In this document: piece after piece, positions 12,546 through 21,092 of the stretch
Numbering within the stretch: position 1 is the stretch's first letter
Layout of the letters: each line of letters opens with the position of its first letter
Source of the DNA: a virus
Reading direction: 5' to 3' (one strand)
Length of the DNA stretch: 56,553 bases
Virus record (IMG/VR): IMGVR_UViG_3300047472_000137
Location: 1-56,553 of that record
The notes under the pieces: model-generated
What the model was told of the DNA's origin: nothing
The model's database searches: none
The model's input: the letters and a program-made list of their open reading frames with translations, nothing else
Program-made: the position numbers and the translations under genes

Positions 12546-14060
12546 ATGGACACCATACACAGGAAGCAACTTAAGGGGGAGAAGTTGGCGACAGAAAGGC
12601 CGTGGTGTGCCTACTGCCGGATCTCGGATGCGGACCTTGCAGAGCTTCGCTACCTCGTAGCCGCAGGGACGCTCACACCAGAGCAGGCCAAAGAGAGGGA
12701 GAGGAAGGGAGTCCTCAAGCAGCGGGAGGACTTGGCCGCCCTCGCGGCCAGCCTCGGCGTCTCCGTCGTCTGGTACGAGGACAACAACCTCAGCGCCTTC
12801 AAGCGCAAGGTGAAGCGCAAGGACTTCGAGCGGATGCTCACGGACCTTGCCGCCCCAGGTCTGCGCGGTGGGATCCTCGCCATCGACATTGACCGAATCA
12901 CCCGTCAGAACCGGGACCTTGAGAGGGTCATCGACATCTATGAGGGCACCAAGCTGAGTCTTGGGTTCCACACCCTCTCTGGGCAGAACTTTGACCTCTC
13001 CACCCCTGACGGACGGTTCTCAGCCCGCATCATGGTCAGCGTGGCCAACAAATCGTCTGAGGACATGTCCCGCCGACTCAAGCGGGAGATGTTGAGGAAG
13101 GCCCGAGAGGGAGAGATCTCGGGCGGGCACACGCCCTTCGGTTGGGAGGAGGACCGCAAGACGCGGCGGCCCAAGGAAGCCGACTTCGTCGCCGACCAGA
13201 CTGAGGCCGGAATCAAAGGTGACTCGGTCGCCACGATCACCAACCGCTTCAAGGAAGCGGGCTTCGTCGGCCGAACCGGCAAGCCGTTCGACCGCACGGC
13301 GGTACGTCGCATCATGCTCAACCCTCGGAACGCGGGAATCAGGGTCTACCAGGGGGAGCCGCTCAAAGACGACGAGGGCAACTACATCCTCGGCGAGTGG
13401 GACGTGTTGGTTGAGATCGAGAAGTGGGAAGCCCTCCGAGCCAAGTGGGCAACCAACCAGGGCGCTGGGAAGGCCAGGGAGTACCGCATCAGCACACTCC
13501 TTTCCGGCATCCTCCGCTGTGGTGCCTGCGGTACTCGCATGGTTGCGGCTAACAGCGCATCCAAGTACCCCAAGTACAGGTGTGCCGATGGTGCCGGCGG
13601 CTGCGGCAACGTGTCGATCATCCGAAACAAGACTGACGAGGTGATCCGCAAACTCGTGTCTGAGTACCTGGAGCGGGCGGCGGCAACCCTCAGCCTTGCC
13701 CAGCCTGAGGAGGAGCCTTGGGCCAAGGCTCCCGAGCTGCAAGAGGCCGAGAGTGAACTGAAGAAGATCAAGGCCATGTACAAGGAGGGGACGATCAAGG
13801 CCACCACGTACGCGATCCTCCTGGACGACCTTGAGGCCAAGGTGGACACCCTCCGGGGCGAACGCGCCTTGCATCAGGCAACGCGGCCCGACTTGAAGCC
13901 GTCCCTAGACGCGCTCAAGGACGGGTGGGGGAAGCTGTCCGTCGAGAGGCAGCGGGACACGATCCGTTCGGTTCTCCGGTCCGTCCTCGTGAACCCCACT
14001 ACCCGGAGAGGGGCAGGAATCGACCTCTCCCGACTGACCCCCGTCTTCCAGGACGCGTGA
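12546..14060 (+). CDS. Large serine integrase
   Basis: A 504-residue recombinase. Residues about 15-175 are the catalytic domain, with the nucleophile Ser in CAYCRISDADL and the arginines in AIDIDRITRQNRDL and SEDMSRRLKREMLRKA. The recombinase domain (GGHTPFGWEEDRKTRRP, AVRRIMLNPRNAG) follows, then a zinc ribbon (RCGACGTRM...YRCADGAGGCGN) and a coiled-coil (ELQEAESELKKIKAM). This is the standard order for phage integrases such as phiC31, which act on attP/attB without supercoiling. ATG 12546 gives the canonical length; TTG 12534 and TTG 12492 are in frame. One copy of the 18-bp repeat lies 10 bases into the gene. attP was not identified. Confidence 0.93.
   Translation: MDTIHRKQLKGEKLATERPWCAYCRISDADLAELRYLVAAGTLTPEQAKERERKGVLKQREDLAALAASLGVSVVWYEDNNLSAFKRKVKRKDFERMLTDLAAPGLRGGILAIDIDRITRQNRDLERVIDIYEGTKLSLGFHTLSGQNFDLSTPDGRFSARIMVSVANKSSEDMSRRLKREMLRKAREGEISGGHTPFGWEEDRKTRRPKEADFVADQTEAGIKGDSVATITNRFKEAGFVGRTGKPFDRTAVRRIMLNPRNAGIRVYQGEPLKDDEGNYILGEWDVLVEIEKWEALRAKWATNQGAGKAREYRISTLLSGILRCGACGTRMVAANSASKYPKYRCADGAGGCGNVSIIRNKTDEVIRKLVSEYLERAAATLSLAQPEEEPWAKAPELQEAESELKKIKAMYKEGTIKATTYAILLDDLEAKVDTLRGERALHQATRPDLKPSLDALKDGWGKLSVERQRDTIRSVLRSVLVNPTTRRGAGIDLSRLTPVFQDA
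12556..12573 (+). repeat. 18-bp dispersed repeat, site 5
   Basis: TACACAGGAAGCAACTTA, two changes from the consensus, within codons 4-10 of the integrase. A bound repressor here would block integrase transcription. Confidence 0.7.
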
Positions 14061-14070
14061 AAACACAGTG

Positions 14071-14102
14071 AGGCCCCCTCCGAAAGGAGGGGGCCTTTGT
14101 TC
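14071..14102 (+). terminator. Terminator after the integrase
   Basis: AGGCCCCCTCC pairs with GGAGGGGGCCT over a 4-base loop, followed by TTTGTTCT, 10 bases after the integrase stop. A classical factor-independent terminator. Confidence 0.85.
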
Positions 14103-14218
14103 TATCGCTCAGGCAGTCTGATGCGGATTCCGAACGCTGCGAGGGCATCAGCCAGTTGTTCGGTCGGAATCTGCGGAGCCTTGTCCACCTGTTGCTTCAC
14201 CCATTGATCTACTGTCAT
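14102..14218 (-). CDS. 38-residue protein coupled to dCMP deaminase
   Basis: MTVDQWVKQQVDKAPQIPTE to RLPER. The ATG at 14218 overlaps the stop of the deaminase gene in the ATGA arrangement, a strong sign of a real coupled gene. The sequence is an amphipathic helix plus a short basic tail. It is the last gene of the leftward operon and converges on the integrase terminator. Function unknown. Confidence 0.7.
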   Translation of the reverse strand: MTVDQWVKQQVDKAPQIPTEQLADALAAFGIRIRLPER

Positions 14219-14652
14219 GGCTTCTTCCCCCAGTCCAACACCTTGGCTTCCCAGCCCGTCTCAGTCCGCCACACCACCCGGAAGACGCCTGCCGCCTTGA
14301 GGCGGGGAAGGCACCGGTAACAGGGGGCACGAGTCACGTAGACCGTGCCGCCTTCCAGGTCTTCGCGCCTCGCATGAATCAACAAGTTCTCTTCAGCGTG
14401 GATCGCAATGCAGTTGCCGTAGTCGCTGCCGGCGGGGATCTGCTCGTACGTCGACCTGCCCCGAGGACACGCACCCGCTAGGCAGCCCTTCTCACCTGAA
14501 ACCGTGCCGTTCATCCCCGACATGACCACGCGCCGCTTACGGTCCAGGAGGACCGCACCGACACGCGATCTGGTGCAGTCCCCCCGAGTCGCTACAGCGT
14601 CAGCAATTCCGAGTGCCCACACGTCCCAGGAGGGACGATCAGAAGGCTTCAT
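14215..14652 (-). CDS. Deoxycytidylate deaminase-like protein
   Basis: A 145-residue zinc deaminase of the cytidine/deoxycytidylate family. It has the HAE motif (AIHAEENLLIHARR, near residue 90) and the PCxxC motif (TRAPCYRCLPRLKAAGV), which together bind the catalytic zinc. The N terminus, SWDVWALGIADAVATRGDCT, is typical of dCMP deaminases. It would convert dCMP to dUMP and so feed the ThyX encoded nearby. The ATG at 14652 gives the usual family length; GTG 14661 is possible. Confidence 0.85.
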   Translation of the reverse strand: MKPSDRPSWDVWALGIADAVATRGDCTRSRVGAVLLDRKRRVVMSGMNGTVSGEKGCLAGACPRGRSTYEQIPAGSDYGNCIAIHAEENLLIHARREDLEGGTVYVTRAPCYRCLPRLKAAGVFRVVWRTETGWEAKVLDWGKKP

Positions 14653-14689
14653 TGTGGTCACTCGCAGTCGTTTTCCATGTCCTCGAACA

Positions 14690-14950
14690 TCACTCGCCGT
14701 CTCCCCCATCAACAACCTCGATGCCCTGGAAGCCCATAATTGAGTTCCAGGTGTCTGCGGCCATCTCCTTAGCCAGTTCGTGAGGGACCCCTGAGGCCAT
14801 TGCCTCATTCAGCACGGTTCCGGAGATTCGAGCCGCAGTGATGGCGTAAGCGCCCTGCTTTTGAAGACGCTCAAGGTTCATCTGCGTCTCAATGCCCGCA
14901 ATCAGGTCCTCAAAGGAGCCCGCAGGCTCCTCCTGCTCGTTCTCGCTCAC
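14690..14950 (-). CDS. Hypothetical helical protein (86 aa)
   Basis: An acidic, helical protein (MSENEQEEPAGSFEDLI ... VPHELAKEMAADTWNSI). No family recognised. It overlaps its upstream neighbour by four bases, so it is part of the polymerase operon. Confidence 0.6.
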   Translation of the reverse strand: MSENEQEEPAGSFEDLIAGIETQMNLERLQKQGAYAITAARISGTVLNEAMASGVPHELAKEMAADTWNSIMGFQGIEVVDGGDGE

Positions 14951-15153
14951 TTGCTCTCCCCCGCACCCTCAAGCCAGTTGTTGTGAAGCTTGGCAACATG
15001 TCGGGCTGTGTCTTCCATGAAGAGACCCGCCATTGTCGGAGCACCCTCAGCAGGTGTCCGCTTATCCGCTGCCGGTGTGATGCACCAACCGCCGATCAAG
15101 TCGTCACGCTGTGCACGCCACTTCTGCGACATGAAATTGACTACTGCTCCCAT
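14947..15153 (-). CDS. Hypothetical protein (68 aa)
   Basis: Starts MGAVVNFMSQKWRAQRDDLIGGWC at ATG 15153, after an AGGGGGAG ribosome site. It may be helical and ends NNWLEGAGESK. No recognised family. It lies eight bases after the DNA polymerase stop. Confidence 0.6.
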   Translation of the reverse strand: MGAVVNFMSQKWRAQRDDLIGGWCITPAADKRTPAEGAPTMAGLFMEDTARHVAKLHNNWLEGAGESK

Positions 15154-15161
15154 GACTCCCC

Positions 15162-16970
15162 CTAGTGCTTGCTTTCTTCCAGTTCCAGGACGCTGCCCCA
15201 TGACTGTTCGCCGATCTCGGCGTCAGCGGGTATCAAGAGCCCCTGCACTGTGAATTCCATTAGCTTCGCGGCTTCACGAGCCATTTCCTTGGCTTCGTTC
15301 CTCGGGAACGAAAAGACGATCTCGTCATGAATCGGGAGGCGCATAAAGGGGCTGAAGCCTGCCCGATCGAGCTCCAGCAGGGCCCTAGCAGTTACATCCC
15401 TGGATCCGCCTTGCACGAAGTAGTTGAGAGCCCGGAACCACTTACCGGGGTCGACCGGAAGGGCTCGCCCAGTGGCCGTGTATATGACGCCAGTGCGGCG
15501 GGCTTCGTCCGCGAGCTTCCTACCGAAGGCGCCAACACCCGGATAGGTTCTCGCGAAGGCTTCGAGTGTCTTCCTCGCGGTGGCTTCATCAATGTGAGCC
15601 TGTTCCATAAGGGCGGCCCAGCCGCCACCATAGACCGTAAGGAAGTTGGCCATCTTCCCGATTTTGCGGCCGACTTCCGCAGCATCGGCAGTGATCTGAT
15701 GCAGATCGAGGCCGTTAAGGAAGGCGTTCAGCATCGTGGGATCACGAGAGAACGCAGCCAGATATCGGAGTTCCATGTTGCCGAAGTCGATGGAGCACGA
15801 GACGTGACCCTCATCGGCAAGGAACATGTGCCGGACATAGCCGTCCCCGGAAGGGAATGTCTGTGCCGGAATGCTCCCGGATATGGACATCCTTGACGTT
15901 CTGGCCTGGAGACTATTGATGCTTGCATGCACGCGGTCGAATGGGTCTCGACCGTTCAGCGCTCTCTCAAACCAGGTCTTGCGCCACTTACCAGCCTTCT
16001 TAGCCTGGACAACAGCATCCGCCAGAGGATGACCAATGCCCTTAAGCACGTCGTCATCCATGGCCAATTGGCCCTGTGGATGGTTCTTACTCGGCTTCGT
16101 CCGCTTGGTGAGCTTCACGCCCAGGGACGTGAACACATCCACGAGTTGCTGATTTGAGTTGGGATTCTCGACGCCAAACGACTTGGCGACCCGTTCCCAT
16201 TTCAGCTGTTCGTTCGTGAGTTCTGCACACCGCTTCTCGGCGTACTCGACATCCAGGAGGTAACCGGTTCGTTCCATCTTGGCTGTCACATGGGCTAGCT
16301 GGTGTTCCCAGCCGATGAGTCCCTGAGACTTGGAGCGTGCCGGCACCAGTCGATAGAGGATCTGGAAGAGCCTGTAAGCAAGAGCCGGATCCATACCCGC
16401 GTAGAGCAAGTAATCCGGATCGAAAAGCTCTACAAGCTTCCAGATCTTTTCCTTGGTGGTCTTGTACTTCTTGGCAATCTCCCCTATGGAGCCCTTGACC
16501 TCTTCGGCCGTCTCCTGGCAGAGATAGAACTTCGTGAGTTCCTCTAGCTTGAGTCCGGGCCCCTTCTCCTTGATGGCCCTCGGGTCGACGAGATGAGCCA
16601 GGAGCCGCGTATCCCACATCTTCGGAGCAAGCTCCTCCATGGGAATTCCTAGAGCCACCTCCACCACGTGGAGATCAAAGGTCCCGTTGTGCGCCACCAG
16701 CCATTCGAGCCGCAGGAGGGCCCGCCGTACGGCCTCAGCGAAGACGGGCCCCAACTCGACGGGTACAACCCACGTCTCTGCCCCTGTGCCAAATTGAGCC
16801 AGTCGGCAGCGGAAGTCTGGAGCCCACCAGTCGAGCCCGGTTGTCTCCGTATCGAACCCGAGGATTCGATTCCGAGAGATGAACTCCTCGAACTCAGGGA
16901 GGTCCCTCTCAGTCTCGACAACCCGAATGGATATCGGCTGACCTTTCATCCTGTAAGCAAGATGCCTCAA
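15162..16970 (-). CDS. DNA polymerase I (family A) with 3'-5' exonuclease
   Basis: A 602-residue replicative polymerase without a 5'-3' exonuclease domain, the usual phage form. Exonuclease motifs are GFDTETTGLDWW (residues about 38-50), LVAHNGTFDLHVVE, and DYLLYAGMDPALAYRLF. Polymerase motif A is IDFGNMELRYLAAFSRD, motif B RKIGKMANFLTVYGGG, and motif C LPIHDEIVFSFP, which holds the metal-binding Asp. TTG 16970 is chosen because a GGGGAGG site lies four bases before it; ATG 16949 has no clear site. It sits between the cytosine methyltransferase and small unknown genes. Confidence 0.95.
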   Translation of the reverse strand: MRHLAYRMKGQPISIRVVETERDLPEFEEFISRNRILGFDTETTGLDWWAPDFRCRLAQFGTGAETWVVPVELGPVFAEAVRRALLRLEWLVAHNGTFDLHVVEVALGIPMEELAPKMWDTRLLAHLVDPRAIKEKGPGLKLEELTKFYLCQETAEEVKGSIGEIAKKYKTTKEKIWKLVELFDPDYLLYAGMDPALAYRLFQILYRLVPARSKSQGLIGWEHQLAHVTAKMERTGYLLDVEYAEKRCAELTNEQLKWERVAKSFGVENPNSNQQLVDVFTSLGVKLTKRTKPSKNHPQGQLAMDDDVLKGIGHPLADAVVQAKKAGKWRKTWFERALNGRDPFDRVHASINSLQARTSRMSISGSIPAQTFPSGDGYVRHMFLADEGHVSCSIDFGNMELRYLAAFSRDPTMLNAFLNGLDLHQITADAAEVGRKIGKMANFLTVYGGGWAALMEQAHIDEATARKTLEAFARTYPGVGAFGRKLADEARRTGVIYTATGRALPVDPGKWFRALNYFVQGGSRDVTARALLELDRAGFSPFMRLPIHDEIVFSFPRNEAKEMAREAAKLMEFTVQGLLIPADAEIGEQSWGSVLELEESKH

Positions 16971-16984
16971 GAGACCTCCCCTTT

Positions 16985-17611
16985 CTAGAGTTGTTCAAGG
17001 AACGCCTTGCCTACGTACTCCGTGTAGGCAGGTGGGATGCACTCGCGGATTCCTTCGCGTGACATCCAGGGAACGCCGAGGTCTTCTTTAGCTCCGTCGA
17101 CTCCGATGAAGTTCCCGACGTAAATTCCCATCTCGTCGGGCTTTCGGCGGCGCCCCATCTTGGTTTGGCGCCTAATGTGTTCCGGATGATCCGGTGGCTT
17201 CAGCTCCCAGCCGCCCGGCTCAAAGAGTCGATGGCGGTAGGTATCGAGGCCGAAGTAAGCTCCGCACAAGAGGACCGGATCACGCATTTCCGGTTCTGCA
17301 CCCATGACGTTCTCGATGACCCAAGGAACACCGACGGCATTCAGTGCGTCCCTGGTAGGCGCCAATAGGTCCGGGTGGTCGTTTTGCATGATGCGCTGTG
17401 TCTTGCTGTAGAGCTGACACGGCGGCGAAGCATGTATGAAGTCGAATCGGTGTCCATACGTGAGTAGGAACTGAATCGCTTCCGCTTGGACAAATTCCCA
17501 CGGGTAGCGCGGTTGCGGCACAATGTCGACGCCCACCACTTCAAAACCCGCATCGCGGTATCCCTTACCTGCTCCCCCCTGGCAGCAGTAAAGGTCAAGT
17601 AGTTTTCGAAT
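16985..17611 (-). CDS. C5 cytosine DNA methyltransferase (start or frame problem)
   Basis: A short phage-type enzyme of about 208 residues. Motif I is LLDLYCCQGGAGKGYRDAGF, followed by VVGVDIVPQP; the catalytic motif IV is SPPCQ; motif VI is WVIENV; motif VIII is RHRLFE. The target domain is minimal. The frame contains no ATG, GTG or TTG before motif I, so either ATT 17611 is used or the true start is ATG 17627 (overlapping the upstream stop as TAATG) with one extra base in the G6 run at 17612-17617. Deleting one G would join ATG 17627 to motif I directly. It probably protects phage DNA from host restriction. Confidence 0.8.
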   Translation of the reverse strand: MRKLLDLYCCQGGAGKGYRDAGFEVVGVDIVPQPRYPWEFVQAEAIQFLLTYGHRFDFIHASPPCQLYSKTQRIMQNDHPDLLAPTRDALNAVGVPWVIENVMGAEPEMRDPVLLCGAYFGLDTYRHRLFEPGGWELKPPDHPEHIRRQTKMGRRRKPDEMGIYVGNFIGVDGAKEDLGVPWMSREGIRECIPPAYTEYVGKAFLEQL

Positions 17612-17626
17612 CCCCCCGCACCCCCA

Positions 17627-17725
17627 TTAGCGGCGACGAAACCCGCCGAAGAATCCGATCAGGCAAATAGCCCCCCAGATGCCCACCCAGAAACCGGCGC
17701 TGTTCAAATCAAGGTTGAAGATCAC
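17627..17725 (-). CDS. 32-residue single-pass membrane peptide
   Basis: MIFNLDLNSAGFWVGIWG, then AICLIGFFGGFRRR. One hydrophobic helix with a positively charged C-terminal end. GTG 17725 overlaps the ThyX stop as GTGA, and its own stop overlaps an ATG as TAATG. Both overlaps support a real gene. Small peptides like this can act on host membrane proteins; that is inference. Confidence 0.65.
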   Translation of the reverse strand: MIFNLDLNSAGFWVGIWGAICLIGFFGGFRRR

Positions 17726-18429
17726 GGCGCCACCCGACCGTGCTTGTTGAAGGCGGCATGGGTGTGCGGCATAGCTCCCCGGAACTCTCGCTCCATCCCC
17801 TCTGCAACCAGCTCTATTTCCCGCTGCGGGAACGAGGGGAATCGAGCCCCCTCGGAGACGGTTCGGAGACTCAGGAAGTGCATGAGAGACCGCGCATTAC
17901 AGGTCGCGTAGTACGACGTGAAGATGCCAACCGGAAGAACCATGCGGGCCACTTCCCGCGCAATGCCCGCCTTGATCGAGTCCCGGTATGCCGCGAAAGC
18001 TTCGCCGTACGCCTCCAGCATGTTGGAAGCCATACGCGCAAAGTGCGCGTCGCTTCCCGCCTTAAAGACGTATGCGCCGGGCTTGCCTACCTGCAAAAGC
18101 GCTCGCTCTTTGGCGGGGACGTAGAACGTGCCCTCAAGTTCCTTGTAGCGCCCTGATTCCTCGTTGTAGCTCCATCCAGCCCTGTGCCTCATGTGCTCTC
18201 GGGCTACGAAGATCGGGGCCTCAACTAGGAAAGTGAGTGAGGTGTGCTCGAAAGGACTCCCGTGCCTGTCACGCATCAGGAAGTTGATAAGACCCTCGGT
18301 AGGCAGATCGTCAGCAGCCGATTCCTTGCCGATGGTCGAAACACGTGCAGCCTTCGCAACCATGGCGTCATTGGCCGAGATGTTGACCAACTTCACGGTT
18401 ACGTCAGACCTGATCTTGATGTCTGCCAC
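17722..18429 (-). CDS. thyX: Flavin-dependent thymidylate synthase
   Basis: A 235-residue ThyX that makes dTMP from dUMP using FAD and methylenetetrahydrofolate. The signature RHRAGWSYNEESGRY (RHRxxSxNEESGRY-like) lies near residue 82, followed by YVPAKER. The FAD/dUMP-binding arginine region VLPVGIFTSYYATCNARSLMHFLSLR is intact. GTG 18429 has a GGAG site seven bases upstream. With the deaminase at 14.4 kb and the reductase at 20 kb it forms a nucleotide supply set. Confidence 0.95.
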   Translation of the reverse strand: MADIKIRSDVTVKLVNISANDAMVAKAARVSTIGKESAADDLPTEGLINFLMRDRHGSPFEHTSLTFLVEAPIFVAREHMRHRAGWSYNEESGRYKELEGTFYVPAKERALLQVGKPGAYVFKAGSDAHFARMASNMLEAYGEAFAAYRDSIKAGIAREVARMVLPVGIFTSYYATCNARSLMHFLSLRTVSEGARFPSFPQREIELVAEGMEREFRGAMPHTHAAFNKHGRVAP

Positions 18430-18440
18430 TGAATGACTCC

Positions 18441-18474
18441 AAAAGGAAAGGGGGCCGAGGAATCCCCGGCCCCC
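18441..18474 (-). terminator. Terminator between the 18.5-kb gene and thyX
   Basis: On the minus strand GGGGGCCG pairs with CGGCCCCC, followed by TTTCCTTTT, just upstream of the thyX start. It would separate thyX and downstream genes from the gene at 18505-19020, or attenuate read-through. Confidence 0.75.
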
Positions 18475-18504
18475 TGTGAGGTGCCTAGAAAGAGCTGCTA
18501 GCCC

Positions 18505-19020
18505 TTACTCGAAAGAACCGTTCTTCTGTCGCCACAGCGGGTCACACTGGCTGCCCTTCGGGGCATTGCAGAACAGGGCCGCCCACGGGCCCTTAGCGCC
18601 CTGGCCCTCGCGCAGAGTCCGGCCGTGAGAGCAGGAGTCGCCCGCAGGACCAGCGGGGGCCGCGTCCTGGACCTTGCCGCCCTGGAAGGTCTTGGGCGTG
18701 GAAGTCCCGCCCTTGCCGGCGGTGGGCTGGTGCGTCTCGCGCACCTTCTTCGCAGCATGCGAAGCCAGCTCGATCACGCCCTTGTCCGCGAGGGCCTTCA
18801 TGAGGTCCACGGCGTTGGTTGCAACCTCATCGGCGCTCTGGCCGAAGACAGTCGGCGTAATCCACTCGGCGTCAAAGCCAGCCGCAGCCTTGAAGGTCAG
18901 GCCGATCTTGAACTTGTTTGGGGCAACAGCGGCGACGGTTTCGGTCATAGGCTTGTTCTCCTTGGGAGTTTCTGGCTCGCCCCACGGGGAGGGGCCATCA
19001 AATGGGTTCGGGAAGCTCAT
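18505..19020 (-). CDS. Hypothetical protein with C-terminal zinc-finger-like segment (171 aa)
   Basis: The N terminus is MSFPNPFDGPSPWGEPETP; the middle (VAAVAPNKFKIGLTFKAAAG) may be a small ssDNA-binding or beta domain. The C-terminal part has CSHGRT, LFCNAPKGSQCDPLW, three Cys and one His arranged like a zinc finger found at the ends of phage DNA-metabolism proteins. ATG 19020 has a GGAGAGAG ribosome site. Site 6 of the 18-bp repeat lies 34 bases upstream. A single-strand binding role is possible but unproven. Confidence 0.55.
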   Translation of the reverse strand: MSFPNPFDGPSPWGEPETPKENKPMTETVAAVAPNKFKIGLTFKAAAGFDAEWITPTVFGQSADEVATNAVDLMKALADKGVIELASHAAKKVRETHQPTAGKGGTSTPKTFQGGKVQDAAPAGPAGDSCSHGRTLREGQGAKGPWAALFCNAPKGSQCDPLWRQKNGSFE

Positions 19021-19053
19021 TCAGCTCTCTCCGTTGCTGTGTCGATGCTTCAC

Positions 19054-19071
19054 ATCACAGGACGCAACTTA
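19054..19071 (+). repeat. 18-bp dispersed repeat, site 6
   Basis: ATCACAGGACGCAACTTA, one change from consensus. It lies between the reductase stop and the start of the 18505-19020 gene. On the minus strand it is preceded by a T6 run and GCCCGA, as is site 8. Confidence 0.85.
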
Positions 19072-19091
19072 TCGGGCAAAAAAGAAGGGCC

Positions 19092-21092
19092 TTAGATCGG
19101 GCAGGCGCCCGAGGCACAGATTTCGTCGTAAGAGGTATCGGAGTTCTCGATCCCTACGGCTGCCGCAAGCTCCTCGTACTCTTCCTTGGAGATGCGCTCA
19201 TAGGGCGGCTGCTCAAACGACAGCTCGGGGAAAATCGTGGTCCCCTTGAGCCTCGAAAGAAAGGGAAGCAGCGTCTCAACGAGGTCGTCAACCGTATATG
19301 CGGCAGGGTCGACATTTCCTGTGTAGGACACAGCCTGATCCGCCCAATACTCCTGATAGAGCGCCTGGACGGAAAGCATGTCTTTCAGCGTCAGTTCCCC
19401 TGCGTGCTGGAAGGCGCCTCCTGCTACCTCAACAAGAGGATCCTTCGTCGGGATCGTGACAACGCTGGTGTTGGCTGCGTGCTTGTCCGGCTCTACGTGG
19501 TAGCCCTTGCGCCGGTACGCCTCCACCTGAGCCTTCTCCGTGGGCTCCAGATCGCTGAACCGGATCCGGCGCTTGAAGTACCCGGCGAATGGTGCGTGGA
19601 CAGCCTCACCCGAGCTGCCCGCGAGCTTGGACGTGGTGCCCGTGGGGGCGATGACTCGGGACTTGATCGGCACCGGGATGCGCAGGGTGTTCGTGTACTC
19701 GACTGACGCCTTGTCCACCACGTACGCAAGGTCTGCGAGGTCGTATCCGACCGTGGACCCTTCCCCGCCGGCATCGGAATACTTGATCCCCTGCTTGACT
19801 AGGAAGTCAGCGAAGCCCAGGTGACCGACACCGATACGCCTGTACTTGGCAATGGCCACGGCTGACTTGGGGTCAGCCACGTCCGCGAACGTTGCTCGGA
19901 TCAGGTACCGGGTGATGAGCCGGTGAGCTTCCTCCAGCCCTGCCCAGTCAACCTCTCCGTGTTCGGAGACGAAGGCACCTAGGTTGACGGAGCCAAGGTT
20001 GCAGGGCTCCCAAGGGGTCAACGTCGCCTCACCACATGGGTTGGTGGTGTACGTCCCGTCGACTTCGCCCACGGCGGTCAGGGAAGAGTTCCAGATGCCG
20101 GGCTCGCCGTTCCGGAGCATTCCCGCTGCGATCTCGCGGAGGATCGGCATGGACGGAGATGACATCTTGCCGAGAAGACTTATGAAGTCGTCGTCAACCT
20201 CAACAGAGATGTTCGTTGTCCAGTGCCCTCCCTCAGCCTTGATCCGCAGGAAGGTCCAGATGTGCGGGTCACGCCAATGCATGATCGCCATTCGGGCCGA
20301 CCGACGCACACCCCCAGACACGATGCACTGAGCGATCTCGTGATCAATCTGCATGGCGTCGATGCCGTGAAGCTGCCGCCCGTGGCCCTGCTTGAGCACC
20401 TGGCCGACGGCCTTCATCATCCGCCCGAACGGCTCGGGACCACTGGCCGTGCCACCGAACGCCTTGAGCGGCGTCCCCTTGGCCCGTACACGGCTCACGT
20501 CGTAGACACGAGCTGCGTGACGCGTTTTGGGATCGTGGGCCGTCCTCACGAGGTCCCCCAGGGCCTCAGCCCAGCCCTCACGGCTGTCCTGGACCTGATA
20601 CGCCCCAGTCCACTCGTGGCTGTACTCCGTGGAGATCAGACCAGCTTCAACGAGGTCGAGATAGTCAGCGTGGGAGGGGTCGCACACGATGTGGACCTCT
20701 ACCGGGACCACCACCTCAGGGAAGTCCATGAGGTACCGCGACGAGTAGTTGGCACCGACGCCACCGCCTTCGGCTAGGCGGAGGAGCGTGAAGGTGAAGT
20801 GCTCCTCAGGACGCTTCTCGTCCCAGCCTGCCGCCCAGCAGTTGTTCAGGGCGAAGTCGTTGACGCCACTCGACTTGAGGTGCCGGCCAGCAGGCAGAAC
20901 CTTGAAGGACTCGATCAGGTCGAGGAGAGCGATGCGTTCGCCGTCCTCGATGTACCGCTCGGGCACCAAGTGAAGGTTGCCGTCAACGACTCGCTCAACG
21001 GTCTCCTCCCACGTCTCCTGTTCGCCGTTGGGCTTCACGCGGGAGTACGTACGCTCATAGACGGTCTTGGCCGTCTCGGTTGGAAAAGTCAT
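19092..21092 (-). CDS. nrdJ: Class II (B12-dependent) ribonucleotide reductase
   Basis: A 666-residue reductase that turns ribonucleotides into deoxyribonucleotides with adenosylcobalamin. Active-site motifs: NNCWAAG (first redox Cys), NPCGEATLTPWEPCNLGSVN (Asn, radical Cys, Glu), APTGTTSKLAGSSG, and the C-terminal redox pair CASGACPI. The CIVSGGVRRSA segment contributes substrate binding. Length and motifs fit the monomeric triphosphate reductase type. It works without oxygen and needs only cofactor from the host. It overlaps the sigma-like gene by four bases. Confidence 0.95.
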   Translation of the reverse strand: MTFPTETAKTVYERTYSRVKPNGEQETWEETVERVVDGNLHLVPERYIEDGERIALLDLIESFKVLPAGRHLKSSGVNDFALNNCWAAGWDEKRPEEHFTFTLLRLAEGGGVGANYSSRYLMDFPEVVVPVEVHIVCDPSHADYLDLVEAGLISTEYSHEWTGAYQVQDSREGWAEALGDLVRTAHDPKTRHAARVYDVSRVRAKGTPLKAFGGTASGPEPFGRMMKAVGQVLKQGHGRQLHGIDAMQIDHEIAQCIVSGGVRRSARMAIMHWRDPHIWTFLRIKAEGGHWTTNISVEVDDDFISLLGKMSSPSMPILREIAAGMLRNGEPGIWNSSLTAVGEVDGTYTTNPCGEATLTPWEPCNLGSVNLGAFVSEHGEVDWAGLEEAHRLITRYLIRATFADVADPKSAVAIAKYRRIGVGHLGFADFLVKQGIKYSDAGGEGSTVGYDLADLAYVVDKASVEYTNTLRIPVPIKSRVIAPTGTTSKLAGSSGEAVHAPFAGYFKRRIRFSDLEPTEKAQVEAYRRKGYHVEPDKHAANTSVVTIPTKDPLVEVAGGAFQHAGELTLKDMLSVQALYQEYWADQAVSYTGNVDPAAYTVDDLVETLLPFLSRLKGTTIFPELSFEQPPYERISKEEYEELAAAVGIENSDTSYDEICASGACPI

